Positions 53,916 to 64,000 of a DNA stretch of 64,000 bases are shown here, piece by piece (position 1 is the stretch's first letter; every line of letters begins with the position of its first letter). A program made the position numbers and the translations under genes. This DNA comes from Bettongia penicillata ogilbyi. Its lineage: Eukaryota; Chordata; Mammalia; Diprotodontia; Potoroidae. The stretch is from positions 8,952,644 through 9,016,643 of the forward strand of contig JAJHZJ010000496.1 of NCBI GenBank assembly GCA_023548195.1, in the 5' to 3' direction. A model generated the notes under the pieces. That model saw only the letters and a list, made by a program, of their open reading frames with translations, did not search any database and was not told the DNA's origin.

Positions 53916-54425
53916 TACTATAACACAGCTGCTCAGCTTTGAAGCTGTTGTTATTTCTTTGAAGATAGTAACAACAAAACCGTTCTCTAGGAAGAGCATG
54001 TTAAACCTTACTGGAGACTATCTCTCAGGTTTGTTTAATACTCAGTAGTGAATCCAGACTGTATTAGAAAGTATGGTGCAACTTCAGTCCATCATGTAGA
54101 TTTGCTGTAGGTCACTTTTAAGCCCCAACTTTTCTAAATGAGTTTTGTAAATGGTGAAGAAAAGTACAGGTACGTATTTTTAAAAAGTGTCAATGTTGGC
54201 CTATGGAACATCAGTATTCTGGATACCATCCTTTCCCCCAAATTAAATACAAGCTCTCAAAAACAAACTGATCAAAGGGCAAGTGAATGTAGAAAGTTCC
54301 TTTAAAACTAAAAGAGCATTGGAAGTCCTTGGGCATCATCGCTTCAGGATAGTGGGGCATTACTGAGATGAGAGGGACAGAGGTAGACGATGGAAGCAGG
54401 TGTTGCTCCTCAAAGCCCAGAAAGC
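53916..54425. other. Unassigned DNA
   Basis: Nothing recognised. Confidence 0.35.
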
Positions 54426-54429
54426 AGCT

Positions 54430-54672
54430 GATGAGGCAGTGACTAGAATGTTGGGCTTGGAGTCAGGAAGGACTAAGTTCCAGTCTGGATTCAGATACTG
54501 TTTAACCCTGACCAAGTCAACTTAACTTCTGCCTTTCTCTGTTTCCCAAATCTACAATGGGGATAATAATACCTACCTCCCAGTGTTGCTGTGATAATCA
54601 ATTGAAATAATATTTGCAAAGTGCTTAGCACAGTGCTTGGAATATAATAAGTGCTTAATAAATACCTATTTA
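54430..54672 (+). mobile_element. MIR-type SINE, full length
   Basis: 'gggcttggagtcaggaagga', 'gataataatacctacctccc', 'caaagtgcttagcacagtgc' and 'aagtgcttaataaatacc' give a complete sense copy. Confidence 0.8.
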
Positions 54673-55265
54673 TTTTCTTACAAAGCACTGAAAAAATATT
54701 TGGTAAAGGGGAGTAATAGGCTATGACCCCCAGGTATATGTAAGGGTACCCAGAATGGGGATGGTTGCTGATGTTTGGAGAAGCGGCCTTTGGAAATTTG
54801 CCCTGGTGTGAAGAGTTTCAGTGAGGTGGGATGGCCAAAGGTTGTGCAGAGCTGTATTTTCCTGGTGTGAGAAGGGAAGGAGTGGGAGAGGTAAGGACAC
54901 TGCCACTTGTGTTGCTGAGATCTGTCCAATCTGGCACAGCTTATTTGACTCATGGCAACTGTATTTTTTGATGGTTCTACCCATGAAGGACCTTGTTAGG
55001 TGAGTGGGTGATGGAGGGAATGATGAGTTAGGGGTTCCCATACAACCTCTCGTAATCCTAGGTGATCCTTTTTGACTATTTCATAAACAAGGATGGTCTG
55101 GATTCTGGAGATGATTTTCAACTTATAATAGCAGCAAAATGCACTTTGAATAGAGGCACTTTACCTCAACCTAATTGACTTCAAGCTATCACCTAACAAC
55201 TGGATTAGTTTGGATTGCTAGAGGTTATGGACAGAAACAAATCAAAATTGACTTAAATACAGGCC
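54673..55265. other. Unassigned DNA
   Basis: No repeat recognised. Overlapping minus-strand frames (54678-54953 and 54721-55041) have no conserved motif. Confidence 0.35.
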
Positions 55266-55319
55266 TGTGCTGCCAAGGGCTCTGAGGTTGTTGACCTCTT
55301 GTCTTTCAATCAAACTGGT

Positions 55320-55465
55320 CTATTTATCATCACCAAACACACTCTGCTTTCCCACCACTGAATCTTTGCTTACACTATGTCTCATATTGGGAATGCTCTT
55401 CTTCCTTTTCTCCCAAATTCCGCCTGCTCTACCAAACCTAGCTTAAATATCACTGAGCTACATTT
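55320..55465 (+). mobile_element. L2 LINE fragment
   Basis: 'ctcatattgggaatgctctt' and 'ctaccaaacctagcttaaat' match the L2 stretch encoding its last residues and beyond. Confidence 0.55.
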
Positions 55466-55474
55466 GAAATTGGA

Positions 55475-55600
55475 GGACTTGGGTTTCAGACCTAGATGCT
55501 CTGATCTGTATGACTTTATGAAAATTGCCAGACTTCTATGGGCCTGAGTTTCCTAATCTATAAAATGAGGGGATTGGATTAGATGACCTCTGGTGTTGAT
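55475..55600 (+). mobile_element. MIR/THER-type SINE 3' part
   Basis: 'gggcctgagtttcctaatct', 'aaaatgaggggattggatta' and 'gatgacctctggtgttgatc' are the sense tail. Confidence 0.7.
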
Positions 55601-55730
55601 CCTGTCCATCTCTGGATTTGGGACTCTGAGCTTCTGTGTAAACTGTCCTTGACCATGCAGCCAGATGTTCCTTCCTTCCTCCTCTCATCCCTGTTGAACT
55701 TATTAGCTCATTTCATGTTGTTTGGTGAAG

Positions 55731-55878
<148 letters not shown>

Positions 55879-56009
55879 GGCTTTAATAGCATGATAAATA
55901 GCTGGGGGGGTTCAAGAAAAATCCAGCTCAGTTCCCCTCCTGTGAGCGCAGCCTTGGGCCAGAGGCAAGGAACAAAAAGAAAAGGCAATTTCATGCTGAT
56001 GGGAGTTCT

Positions 56010-56175
56010 GGGATCTGAGCTGGATTCCTGTATTTGCTGCTTATTACCTGGGTAACCTTCGAAACATCACTTCATCTTCATGGGTCTTAGTTCTGTCTTC
56101 CATATAATGAGGCAGGGTTGGAATAAATGACCTCTGAGTTCCCTTTCAGTTCTGAATTTATATTACTATGATCAG
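56010..56175 (+). mobile_element. MIR/THER-type SINE
   Basis: 'gctgcttattacctgggtaa', 'tggaataaatgacctctgag' and 'ccctttcagttctgaattta' are in sense order. Confidence 0.65.
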
Positions 56176-56334
56176 AAGAGAATACAGTTTACCAGGGGGT
56201 TGAGACAGAGACATAAAGAACTAGAATAAAGGTTAGAAGATGATGATGTGGATAGGAAAAGTCAGCCTGGCCTGAGATGTGTAAGGAGAGAGGCTTCACT
56301 GCTGGGATGAAGGTATGCAGGGGCAAGATGAAAT

Positions 56335-56565
56335 TTCATGGGTTTTATGGTCATACACTTAGGTTTGAATCTAGTTTTTTCTAGGTAACTAGCTATGTGG
56401 TCTTGAGGAAGGTCCTTGACCTCTTTGAGACTGTTTACCCATCTGTAAAACAAAGATGATAGTACTTCTAACAGTATTATGAGGGTAAGGAGCATGGTGT
56501 AGTCAAAAGGAGGTTGGATTAGGAGTCAGAAGGACTTGCATTCAAATGTTGACCTAGAACTCAAG
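56335..56565 (+). mobile_element. Two adjacent SINE fragments
   Basis: A sense MIR (56335-56488; 'ctagctatgtggtcttgagg', 'acccatctgtaaaacaaaga') is followed by a second SINE head ('gaggttggattaggagtcag', 56490-56565). Confidence 0.6.
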
Positions 56566-56814
56566 AGGCAAGATGTTGCTTTAGATGGAAAGTTCTTAGG
56601 GATTTCTTGCTATTTCTCAGATGTACTATCCCTTTCAGTTCATTCTGTATCCAAATACCTACCTTCACCCTTCTACCCATTGCTGTTCTGTAAGATCAAG
56701 CCAGATGATGTCTAAAAATTAGAACAAAAGAGTGTAAACAAGGAAGCAAGGATTTGCGGCTTCTGTTTCCCCACAGGTTCCCATGCCCATAATGGAAAAG
56801 GGAAGAAGATTAGG

Positions 56815-56995
56815 GATCTAAAGTTAAGAGGGACCCCAGAAACCATCTAGTCCAATCCCTTAAAGGGACTTGGCATCTAGATGAGTCTTCTCATCATATC
56901 GTTAGGAAAGAGGCTCTGAGTCACCAAGTGTCTGTTTATGGTCCCACAGTTGGTCAGAGACAAAATGGGACCTGAGATTTCTTAAAATACAATCA
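56815..56995 (-). mobile_element. MIR/THER-type SINE
   Basis: 'gggaccccagaaaccatcta', 'gtccaatcccttaaagggac' and 'tggtcagagacaaaatggga' are in antisense order. Confidence 0.65.
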
Positions 56996-57039
56996 AAGTT
57001 GCTTGTCAGGAACAGTTATTGGCTAGTCACTCAATCTCT

Positions 57040-57355
57040 AGGGGAAGCTAGGTGGTGCAGTGGATACAGCACCAGTGAAGGAGTCAGGAGGACCTGAGTT
57101 CAAATCTCACCCCAGACACTTGACACTCACTAGCTGTGTGACCTTGGGCAAGTCACTTAATCCCAATTCCTTATCTTGCATCCCCTCCAGTCATCCTGAT
57201 GAATATCTGGTCACTGGATTCAGATGGCTCTGGAGGAGAAGTGAGGCTGGTGACCTGCACAGCCCTTTCTCACTCAAAACAAAGTCAAGTGCAAGTCATG
57301 TCATTATTTCTCTGATGGCATGTTCTTCTTTGAGGACGAAGGACGAACACACAAT
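57040..57355 (+). mobile_element. Marsupial CORE-SINE (family of 3868 and 51340)
   Basis: 'ggggaagctaggtggtgcag', 'actagctgtgtgaccttggg', 'gaatatctggtcactggatt' and 'tttctctgatggcatgttct' place it in the same family. It is inserted next to an antisense MIR core (57356-57450). The 100-codon frame at 57060 resembles frames at 3867 and 51461 only because all three are SINE. Confidence 0.92.
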
Positions 57356-57450
57356 TTTATAGAGGAGGAAACCAATAAATTACTTATGTAAGGTCATATA
57401 AAGAATAAATATCACAGGAAGAATTTGAACCCTGGTACTATGAATTGAGA
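57356..57450 (-). mobile_element. MIR-type SINE fragment
   Basis: 'tagaggaggaaaccaataaa' and 'gaatttgaaccctggtacta' form an antisense core abutting the younger SINE. Confidence 0.6.
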
Positions 57451-57520
57451 GTTAGCTTCCTTTCCACCTCCCCATGACATCACTCTTCCCACGATGCCTC
57501 ACAATCCCAGGGTTGCACCA

Positions 57521-57605
57521 TTGTTGTTGTGAGGTCTTTTTTCAACCCTGTCCAATTCTTTGTGACTCCATTTGGGGTTTTCTTAGCAGAGATGCAATTG
57601 GGCTG
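57521..57605 (-). mobile_element. BovB/RTE-like SINE tail fragment
   Basis: 'caaccctgtccaattctttg', 'tgactccatttggggttttc' and 'ttagcagagatgcaattggg' are the tail of the 16608/39147 family only. The head and core are missing. Confidence 0.7.
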
Positions 57606-57704
57606 TGAGTAGGATATGCCATTGAAGAAAACTATCACAATCTTAAACTGTGTTGATAGAAATATCATTTTTAAGACCAGGGAGGCAATAGTCCTACTGT
57701 ACTT

Positions 57705-57905
57705 GTTGTATTTGTTTGTCCTTCATTCTCGAAGAGGACCATGACATCAAGAGGATGACATGACTTGCAGTTGACATTGATTTGAGGGAGAGAGGGCTGT
57801 GCAAGGTCACCAACCTCACTTTCTTCTCCTGAACCATCTGGGTCCAGTGGCCTGATATTCATCAGGATGACTGGAGATGGCCCAGGAGGCAATGTGAGAC
57901 CCTGG
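57705..57905 (-). mobile_element. SINE long tail, antisense (family of 3868)
   Basis: 'gtccttcattctcgaagagg', 'gacttgcagttgacattgat', 'gagggctgtgcaaggtcacc' and 'gatattcatcaggatgactg' are the reverse of the 320-bp SINE tail. The tRNA-like head is absent. Confidence 0.8.
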
Positions 57906-58645
57906 CCTTTTCAGGCTTAGGTCTCATCACAATCTTACATCTTATTCAATGAATAGGTCCCACTGTACTACATCTTGGTTAGATTACTTCTGGATTATTG
58001 TGCTCATTGATGTTGAACTCCAAATTTTGACTTTTTTTTTGGTGGGGAAGGGTGAATTCAAGACTTCAAAAAGAATTCCTAACAGGCCTGATCATGTCTG
58101 GAAAAATTCTCAAATATTCTGATTTTGGGAAGGGGCAACAGCCCCATCAGGAACTAGGAATCCTCCTTAGTGCTCTAAAAGCACACATATTTGCCTAAAG
58201 GAATGTTTATTGCTTCCTAACTGTGCGTAGGAGAAGAAAACATGACAAGTTTTAAATCCTAGGCTGACCTTCCCTTGCTCTCCAACATACTTTGTGGGCT
58301 GCCTCTCCCTGAGGGTATCAGGTGACTTGTACTCAGGGAATGCAGTCTCATTTTAATAACAACCCAAGGAAAATAAAACTAGGAAGGCAAATATCCTGAG
58401 GGAAATGCCTGCCATGCATTCCAATTTCAAACCAAATAAAAATGAGGAGGGGATTCTCTGTGCCACGGCTCTTCTCCATTAATGTACGTGATCTAGAGCT
58501 GGTTATAGCACCCTTGTGGCCAAAGAGGATCAGTATGATCTCTGACAACAGCAGACTGCTCCGCTCTCTCTAGAGACCCTGACTCAAGATGGTTCTTTCA
58601 ATAAAAAATATTCTGTCTTTATTCCCATAGACTCAAGCACTTGTA
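57906..58645. other. Unassigned DNA
   Basis: Nothing recognised. Confidence 0.35.
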
Positions 58646-58711
58646 AAGAGTGGTAGAACAGTGGCACTCAGGTGGGGTCTTACATATTGTGATTTCTTCT
58701 AAAAATGAGAT

Positions 58712-58869
58712 TTCTTTCTTTCTCTCTTTCTTTTCTCTTTCTTCCTTCTTTTTCCCCTTCCTTCCTTCCTTCTTTCCTTCCTTCCTTCCTTCCTTCCTTC
58801 CTTCCTTCCTTCCTTCCTTCCTTCCTTCCTTCCTTCCTTCCTTCCTTCCTTCCTTCCTTCTTTCCTTCC
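58712..58869. repeat. (TTTC)n / (CCTT)n microsatellite
   Basis: Irregular tttc units to about 58755, then more than 100 bp of nearly pure ccttccttcc. Spurious poly-LPSF and poly-KEGR frames on the two strands derive from it. Confidence 0.97.
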
Positions 58870-58874
58870 AAAGA

Positions 58875-59310
58875 AACTGAGGTAGTGACTAGAAGAATGA
58901 TGATGCCCTTGACAAATAATGCTATGTTTTCAACATACTGAATTTGAGATATCCATAAGACATCCAGTTTCAAATGTCCAATAGGCAAGTGAGCCTCTTG
59001 GAATCCAGGAGAGAAATGAATATATAAATCTGGAAGTCATTTATATAGCAATCATAACTGAACTCATGAACCCAGCTGATAAGATCACCAAATGAGAAAA
59101 TATAGAGGGAGAAGAGAAAAAAACACAAGGACAGAGCCTTGGGGGACACCATACTTAGGGCAAATGAAATGGATGATGGTTTGGCAAAGGAGGTTGAAAA
59201 AATAATCAGACAGGGGGAGGACAACTACAGGTAAACAGTGACATGAATCCAGGAAGAGAAGGCGATCAATGGCGTTCAGTACGACAGAGAGGAAAGGAAC
59301 AATGAGGACT
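58875..59310 (-). mobile_element. L2 LINE, reverse-transcriptase region
   Basis: The minus-strand frame 58970-59224 preserves the RT sequence around the catalytic site. A proline/glycine-type 'SPKAL' block and 'SLYIFSFGDLI' are followed by a Y-I-N-D variant of the usual Y-A-D-D (about 59040). Stops and the altered catalytic residue show it is dead. It covers nearly the same part of L2 as 31290-32160 but lacks the C-terminal side. Confidence 0.8.
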
Positions 59311-59569
59311 AAGGCTCAGTTCAGAAGTCAATGTTGTTAGATCCTCCTCAGGAGAGGAAGGAATGCTTGGTAAAGCTGTCATGGTGAGAAGGTTAGAGAA
59401 TCAATTGAAGAGAAGTAGTAGGATTGCCTGCTGCATTGAAGGCCTGGCTTTGATAAGCTAGCATAGATATGTAGTAGACACAACCAGCATGGCACCATTC
59501 CATAGCATGTGAGAGGTCGGATGGGTGGTAGAGGGCGAGGATAATCCATGGTTGGAATTTGGCCAGATC

Positions 59570-60015
59570 TAAGTGGCAGACCTTTGGTGTCCACCTGGCA
59601 TTCAACTCTCACTTGAGGCTCCAAGAAGCCAAATTTCAGTAAACCATCTCAGGAGATGGGCTAAACTAGGTTGAGGGTAGCCAACGGGCCTTAAATCCAC
59701 TGATGAATTGGGGGTTGTCTATCCCAAGCATGTCAAAACTTCTCCTGGCAGAACGTGTGGATGAGAACAATTTGTTTCAGCAGGTGCTTTCAAATGCGTA
59801 GAGCTTGGTCAAGCATCAAAAACACAAAAGCCATCCCCTGAATCCTGGGCCATCACCAGTTGCCCTAACTTTTGTCCTGTCGCTGGATTTCAATGACTCT
59901 GGGAGAGAGAATGAGGCTGAAGACTTCGTGCGACTCTGCCTTACTTAAATACAATTCTTTAGCAAGTAAAGACCTCACCCCTTGGTGTCTTTGCTCCCCT
60001 GAAAATTAAGAATGA
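59570..60015 (+). mobile_element. Intermediate-size marsupial repeat (shared with 29095)
   Basis: 'cacttgaggctccaagaagc', 'gttgtctatcccaagcatgt', 'acttctcctggcagaacgtg', 'gatgagaacaatttgtttca', 'gagcttggtcaagcatcaaa' and 'gactctgggagagagaatga' mark a longer version of the family. The last 150 bp resemble the tail of the 320-bp SINEs. It has no coding capacity. Confidence 0.65.
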
Positions 60016-60480
60016 ACAAGTGTCAGTAGGACAAGGAAGTTAGAGATCTGCCTGTAGCTGTTAAAATATAGAGTTGAAATTATTCACTAAAAGGTTGAAA
60101 TTAGAATGAGGGAAGAGTATGGTCACAACAAGGGAGAGGCCCTGGAAAGAACTGAGGGGTGGAGGAATTGCAGATCACAGTGAAGATGGAGAAAAGATTT
60201 AGGAGGGGTAAAGCATAGGGATAGATGGAAAGATAGGAAATGATGATAAGAGAAAGGAATTTAAACTTTGTGAACTGGAAGTAGAGGACTTAAAGATGGT
60301 AGCAGGATCAAAGCTTTGGTGTGACCACACCTGTGAGTGGCTGAGGTGGAGAGGAGGAGCCAGTCATGGGATTCTGAAAGATGTTGAGGAATTGGGTGGT
60401 TGGGGTACTTGAAGAAAGGCAGCCTGATTATTGATATTTAAGACTGCAGTTGGTTTGGAGAAGGAGATTGAACACATTGA
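60016..60480 (-). mobile_element. Repeat-like purine-rich DNA, possibly antisense L2
   Basis: Text such as 'tgtgaccacacctgtgagtg' and 'gaggagccagtcatgggatt', with a strong A/G strand bias, has the look of antisense LINE sequence. I could not align it confidently. Confidence 0.3.
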
Positions 60481-60649
60481 GAAAGGAGAAAGTTGTGAGG
60501 AGAAAATGAGATAATATTTGTAAAGCGCTTCTCGGACCCTAAAGCATGGTAAAGTACTATGGAAGCCTTAGGGGCTGGTAGATGACAGAGAAGAGTTAAA
60601 AACAACAGGATTTCATATAGAAATAAATATCGATATTTGATTGTACACA

Positions 60650-60742
60650 CATATATCTATTTATATATTATAGTCACACATATACATCTATATATGTATA
60701 CTTGCACGTATACATACAGTATATGTACATACACATACACAG
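60650..60742. repeat. (TATA/CACA)n microsatellite
   Basis: Interrupted cacata, tatcta and tacata units. Confidence 0.85.
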
Positions 60743-60792
60743 ACTCCATCTTGCAGAATCAACTAAAGTCCTGGATAGAAACACAGATAAAT

Positions 60793-60848
60793 TTATAGAT
60801 AGATAGATAATAGATAGATAGATAGTTAGATACATAGATAGATAATAG
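60793..60848. repeat. (GATA)n microsatellite
   Basis: Tandem tagatagatag units with two small interruptions. Confidence 0.9.
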
Positions 60849-60849
60849 A

Positions 60850-60955
60850 GCATTTGTTAAATGCGTATTATATTCTATTATTATAATCTCTGGAGATAGA
60901 AGTCCAAGCAAGCAAGACAGTTCTTGTCCTCAGAGAGCTTATATTCTAACATTTA
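60850..60955 (-). mobile_element. L2 3' end
   Basis: 'catttgttaaatgcgtatta' and 'gtcctcagagagcttatatt' are antisense L2 landmarks. Confidence 0.65.
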
Positions 60956-61364
60956 AAGTGTGTGCATGCATACATGTATGTATGTATCATATGGGTGTGT
61001 GTATGTGTTTATGATGGTATTCATGGGGCAGTTTGGTGAGAGAAGGAAGTAAAATGGAGTCCTGGGTCCAGTAAGAGAAGGAAAAAGCTTCTCTATTAGT
61101 GATGGGAGACCCAAGATGGAATCCAAAGTTTCGGTGAAAGATGAGGATGATGTCCAAAGGCAGAGGAGAGGAGGCCTATCACCTCATCTCTATGTCTCTG
61201 TCTCTCTCTGTTGTATACACATACACACAGGAAAATTTATATCTGGGACATTTAATCTGTGACTTGTTTTCATCTCCATTTATGAGACATCCATTTTTCC
61301 CTCTGTTTTCAGAAATATCATCCTTCTGCAGAAAAGAGTTCTTCACCCGGGATCTGTGATCCTG

Positions 61365-61535
61365 TCTTAAAAATGTTTTTTTGATAACTATGCTTTAATA
61401 TAATTTGTTTCCTTTATAACCTACACATTTAATTTTATACATTTAAAAAGTTATTATGAGAAGGGGTCTAAGGGGTTTAGCAGAAGACCAAAGGGGTACT
61501 TGATACCAAAAAGTGGTGGAGAATCCCTGCTGCAG
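61365..61535 (+). mobile_element. hAT-like non-autonomous element (family shared with 23612)
   Basis: 'ttgataactatgctttaata', 'taatttgtttcctttataac', 'ttattatgagaaggggtcta' and 'gaccaaaggggtacttgata' give interior and right end. The right end is more complete than its left. Confidence 0.7.
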
Positions 61536-63140
61536 AGGGTGTGTGGAAACCTTTTTGGCATCGTTGTAAGAAAAGCAGGCAGGAAGGGCAGTTTCCTTTG
61601 TCTGTCCCCCTGAATTAGGTGAGCAGGGAGAGATAATTGCTGTTCTGTTTGGGTTAACCTACTAGTTTCTGTCCCTCTTTTTCTTGGGAAATGAATTGCT
61701 CAGCTTCATAGATCAGTCTGGCCTGGGTCTCAGAACAGATATTTGAAAGAATAGTCAAAGAAAAGCACAACTCCCAGTGGAAAAGGGGCCCCCAAAATCC
61801 TCCTGCCAGCTTCAGAGAGAAGGGGCCTACAGTCATATTGTCTGGCCAGAGAAGCAGCAGTTCTGGAAAGCCTTTAGTAATAAAAGCCTTTAGAAAGACA
61901 ATAAGCAGAATCTCCAGAGGAGTTATTTAATAGATTGGTAAGAAACACTAGGAATTAGTTTGGGCAGTTCTAGTAACTGGAGAAATTTTGACTGGGGAAA
62001 GGTTAGTTCAGGTAACATCTGATACTGGAAAAAAGACTTTTCCTTCTGGTGGTGATGATGAATAGAAGAGGGAAGCTATATTTTAACCTTAATAGTGCAG
62101 CGATTCTATATTTGTGCTTGAGCCCTGTGATTTGTTTTAAAAAGACAGGCCTGGGTGACTTTCTCTGCTTTCCCAGCTCAAAGTCTGGGAGGGGGTGGGG
62201 AGAGGGGAAGGTAGTGTGATTGTGTATGTGTGTGAATACAGGATGGAAACCAAGGGCAAAGTTTTCCACCAGCATGCTACCATTTATCCCCCTTTTGGCA
62301 TCAATTCAACCCTAGAGCAGGGAAATGAATTTCCAAGAGACTAAATTTATAAAATAAATGAATGAAAAACGGATCTGTCCAACCTAAGGGAATGTTGGGT
62401 TTCAGAGCGCTTTTTTTTTTATAACTAGATGAAAATCCCTTTTTGTTCAAGTTTATATTCTAAGTGTCCTGGACACTTAACTGTGCCAGTCTAGGGCTAA
62501 GTCTCTTTGAAAGACAAAACTGGCTTCAGGAAAAGGGGAGGGGGCTTGTCCCTGTTCTGTTTGGCTGGCTGCCTTCTCACACACCCCACCCAGATCAGGG
62601 GTCATTTCCTTGTTTCTGGGGGTGGGTGGGGGTAGACAGTGGCTTCACCACAGCTTCTGAGTGAAAATAGGAAGTGAAATGCAAACAGTTCCACCTTCAA
62701 ATAGCTGAGTTCACCTTAAGCTTGAGTCTTCCATTTGGCTGCCTGCCTGAGAATGGCTCCCAGCTGGGCCTTAATCAAAAAGATGTGGGCACTTTATGCA
62801 GGCTGGGGGAGGGGAGCTGGAGAGAGGCTTACTGAATTTTTCATTTTAAAGGTTTATTTCCTCTTTTTTTCTTCCTATCTAGAAACAGTACATTTTAAAT
62901 TGACAGTGCCACAGTTGTCCCCTCTAGCTTGTTACAACATAATCTTGACTGAAACATCTTCCCAACTGCCTCCCTTGGGATGCCCCCTGGAGGGGTCCAA
63001 AGTGGGATCTTTGCTGCTGATTTTTGACCTTGACTGAAATCAGGTCTTGGCAACATTTCCCACTCCTAATGATAAGAAACCACTCCTAGGCACAAGATTG
63101 AGTGGGAAGGAGTCACTACTCTCTCTCTTTCCTAAAGGGT
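61536..63140. other. Unassigned single-copy-like DNA (about 1.6 kb)
   Basis: A repeat-poor stretch with short GA/GT-rich patches (62190-62240) and a T run at 62412. I saw no exon-like frame: the 100-codon frame at 62735-63037 and the minus-strand 62003-62275 frame lack family motifs. Along with 33366-34900 this is the best place to look for conserved non-coding DNA. Confidence 0.4.
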
Positions 63141-63142
63141 CT

Positions 63143-63341
63143 CAGTGGTAGGGAACCTGCGGCCTGGAGGCCACATGTGTCCCTCTAGGTCCTCAAGTGT
63201 GGCCCCGTGAATCCAAATTTCATAGTACAAATCCCCTTAATCAAAAGATTTGTTCTGTAAAACCTGGACTTCGTCATAAGGCTGCACCCAAGGACCTAGA
63301 AGGCCACATGTGGCCTTGAGGCTACAGGCTCCCCACCCCTG
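63143..63341. mobile_element. hAT-like MITE with long terminal inverted repeats
   Basis: The 199-bp element starts CAGTGGTAGGGAACC and ends with the complement of CAGGGGTGGGGAGCC. The outer 50 bases of the two ends are complementary at about 41 positions, including a 12-base run AGGCCACATGTG in each. No transposase is encoded. A convincing 8-bp target-site duplication was not visible. A 3' partial copy is at 15360-15473. The CAG...CTG ends and GC-rich inverted repeats suggest the hAT superfamily. Confidence 0.8.
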
Positions 63342-63519
63342 ACTCTAGACCCAGGCATTCTATCTGTTTTAAGTTCAGCCCTGGGGGGGCTGAACCTCTA
63401 ATGAGTGTTTGGGGAGAACTTAAATTCCCTGTTTTTACATTCAAGTTCATTTGACCATGACGTCAGTTTCCTCAACTGTAAGATGATGATGATGTAAAAT
63501 CATCAGTTTGGCATTCACG

Positions 63520-63945
63520 GCCTTTAATAAACCAGTTCCCCGCTCCATTTCTAGCCTTCTTATATGTTACTCCTCAGTACTCCTTGATCCAGTGACCCTG
63601 GTGCACAGGACCCCCTATTTCTCACTCCAGGCATTTTCTCTGGATGTCTTCCATTCCTGGAATGCTCCCCTTCTTCTGCTCTGACTACTGACCTCAGCTT
63701 TTTAGTCCCAACTAAAGTCTCACCTTCTACAGGAATATCCCTAACCCACTATTAATGGTTCCCTATTTATCCTGAATATGGATTGCTGTGTGTATATCTG
63801 TTTGCCTGTTATCTCCCCCACTAGATTGTGAGCTCCTTGAGGTCTTTTGCCTCTTTTTTTTATGCCCAGTGCTTAGTGTAGTGTCTGGCATATAGTAGGC
63901 ACTATATAAATATTTATTCCCTCCCATTTCTCCTACTTAGAACAT
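63520..63945 (+). mobile_element. L2 LINE 3' portion
   Basis: 'cattcctggaatgctcccct', 'agtcccaactaaagtctcac', 'actagattgtgagctccttg' and 'gtctggcatatagtaggcac' lead to 'tataaatatttattccctcc'. This is the clearest L2 3' end in the window, about 420 bp. Confidence 0.88.
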
Positions 63946-64000
63946 TGAGACGAAATAATAACAACAAAAGCTAGCATTTATATAGGACTTTCATGTTTGC

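Noticed and set aside
58680..58988. 102-codon Lys-Glu-Gly-Arg repeat protein and opposite Leu-Pro-Ser-Phe frames
   Set aside because: Pure translation of the (CCTT)n microsatellite.

Overview
This window looks like nuclear DNA of a marsupial (metatherian) mammal: CpG-poor, AT-leaning and saturated with interspersed repeats. The lineage call rests on three repeat types: tRNA-headed CORE-SINEs with two distinctive 3' tails (one a BovB/RTE-type tail), a marsupial-style half-LINE-1 (HAL1), and marsupial-type L1 3' ends. I cannot tell an American opossum from an Australian marsupial by eye. No protein-coding gene, true tRNA or rRNA gene, CpG island or convincing promoter was found. The open reading frames are short, and the longer ones run through SINEs, LINEs or microsatellites. 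The window is best read as intergenic or deep intronic sequence.

Layout. 1-25 kb: single-copy-like DNA with many old MIR/THER-type SINEs and L2 3' ends, a young-looking SINE at 3.87 kb, a DNA-transposon-like insertion that splits an L2 near 0.65-1.0 kb, hAT-like remnants near 15.4, 18.0, 18.9 and 23.6 kb, a BovB-tailed SINE at 16.6 kb, and a 30-bp-arm hairpin at 22.4 kb. 25.3-27.4 kb: a HAL1 element on the + strand, flanked by a 10-bp target-site duplication (TSD) and missing the RNA-binding half of ORF1. 27.4-35.8 kb: L2 3' ends, an L2 reverse-transcriptase remnant (31.3-32.2 kb), a SINE-anchored (CTA)n tract and an L1 3' fragment. 35.86-38.71 kb: a near-complete HAL1 on the - strand, also flanked by a 10-bp TSD. 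39-52 kb: another BovB-tailed SINE, L1 3' fragments (41.4 kb; 46-47.9 kb, split by unidentified DNA), SINEs and L2 ends, and a TSD-flanked SINE nested in an older SINE at 51.3 kb. 52-64 kb: hAT-like remnants, a compound (TG)(TA)(GA) microsatellite, a long (CCTT)n tract, an L2 RT remnant, an intermediate-size repeat shared with 29.1-29.5 kb, and a 199-bp MITE with about 50-bp terminal inverted repeats.

No gene network is present. The biology is retrotransposon ecology: L1 machinery (encoded elsewhere) presumably mobilised HAL1, BovB/RTE-type machinery presumably mobilised the RTE-tailed SINEs, and L2 presumably mobilised MIR-type SINEs. The most informative observation is the pair of HAL1 copies, full-length and ORF1-deleted, each with an intact target-site duplication. 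Family names are from recognition, not a database search, so subfamily names are deliberately loose.
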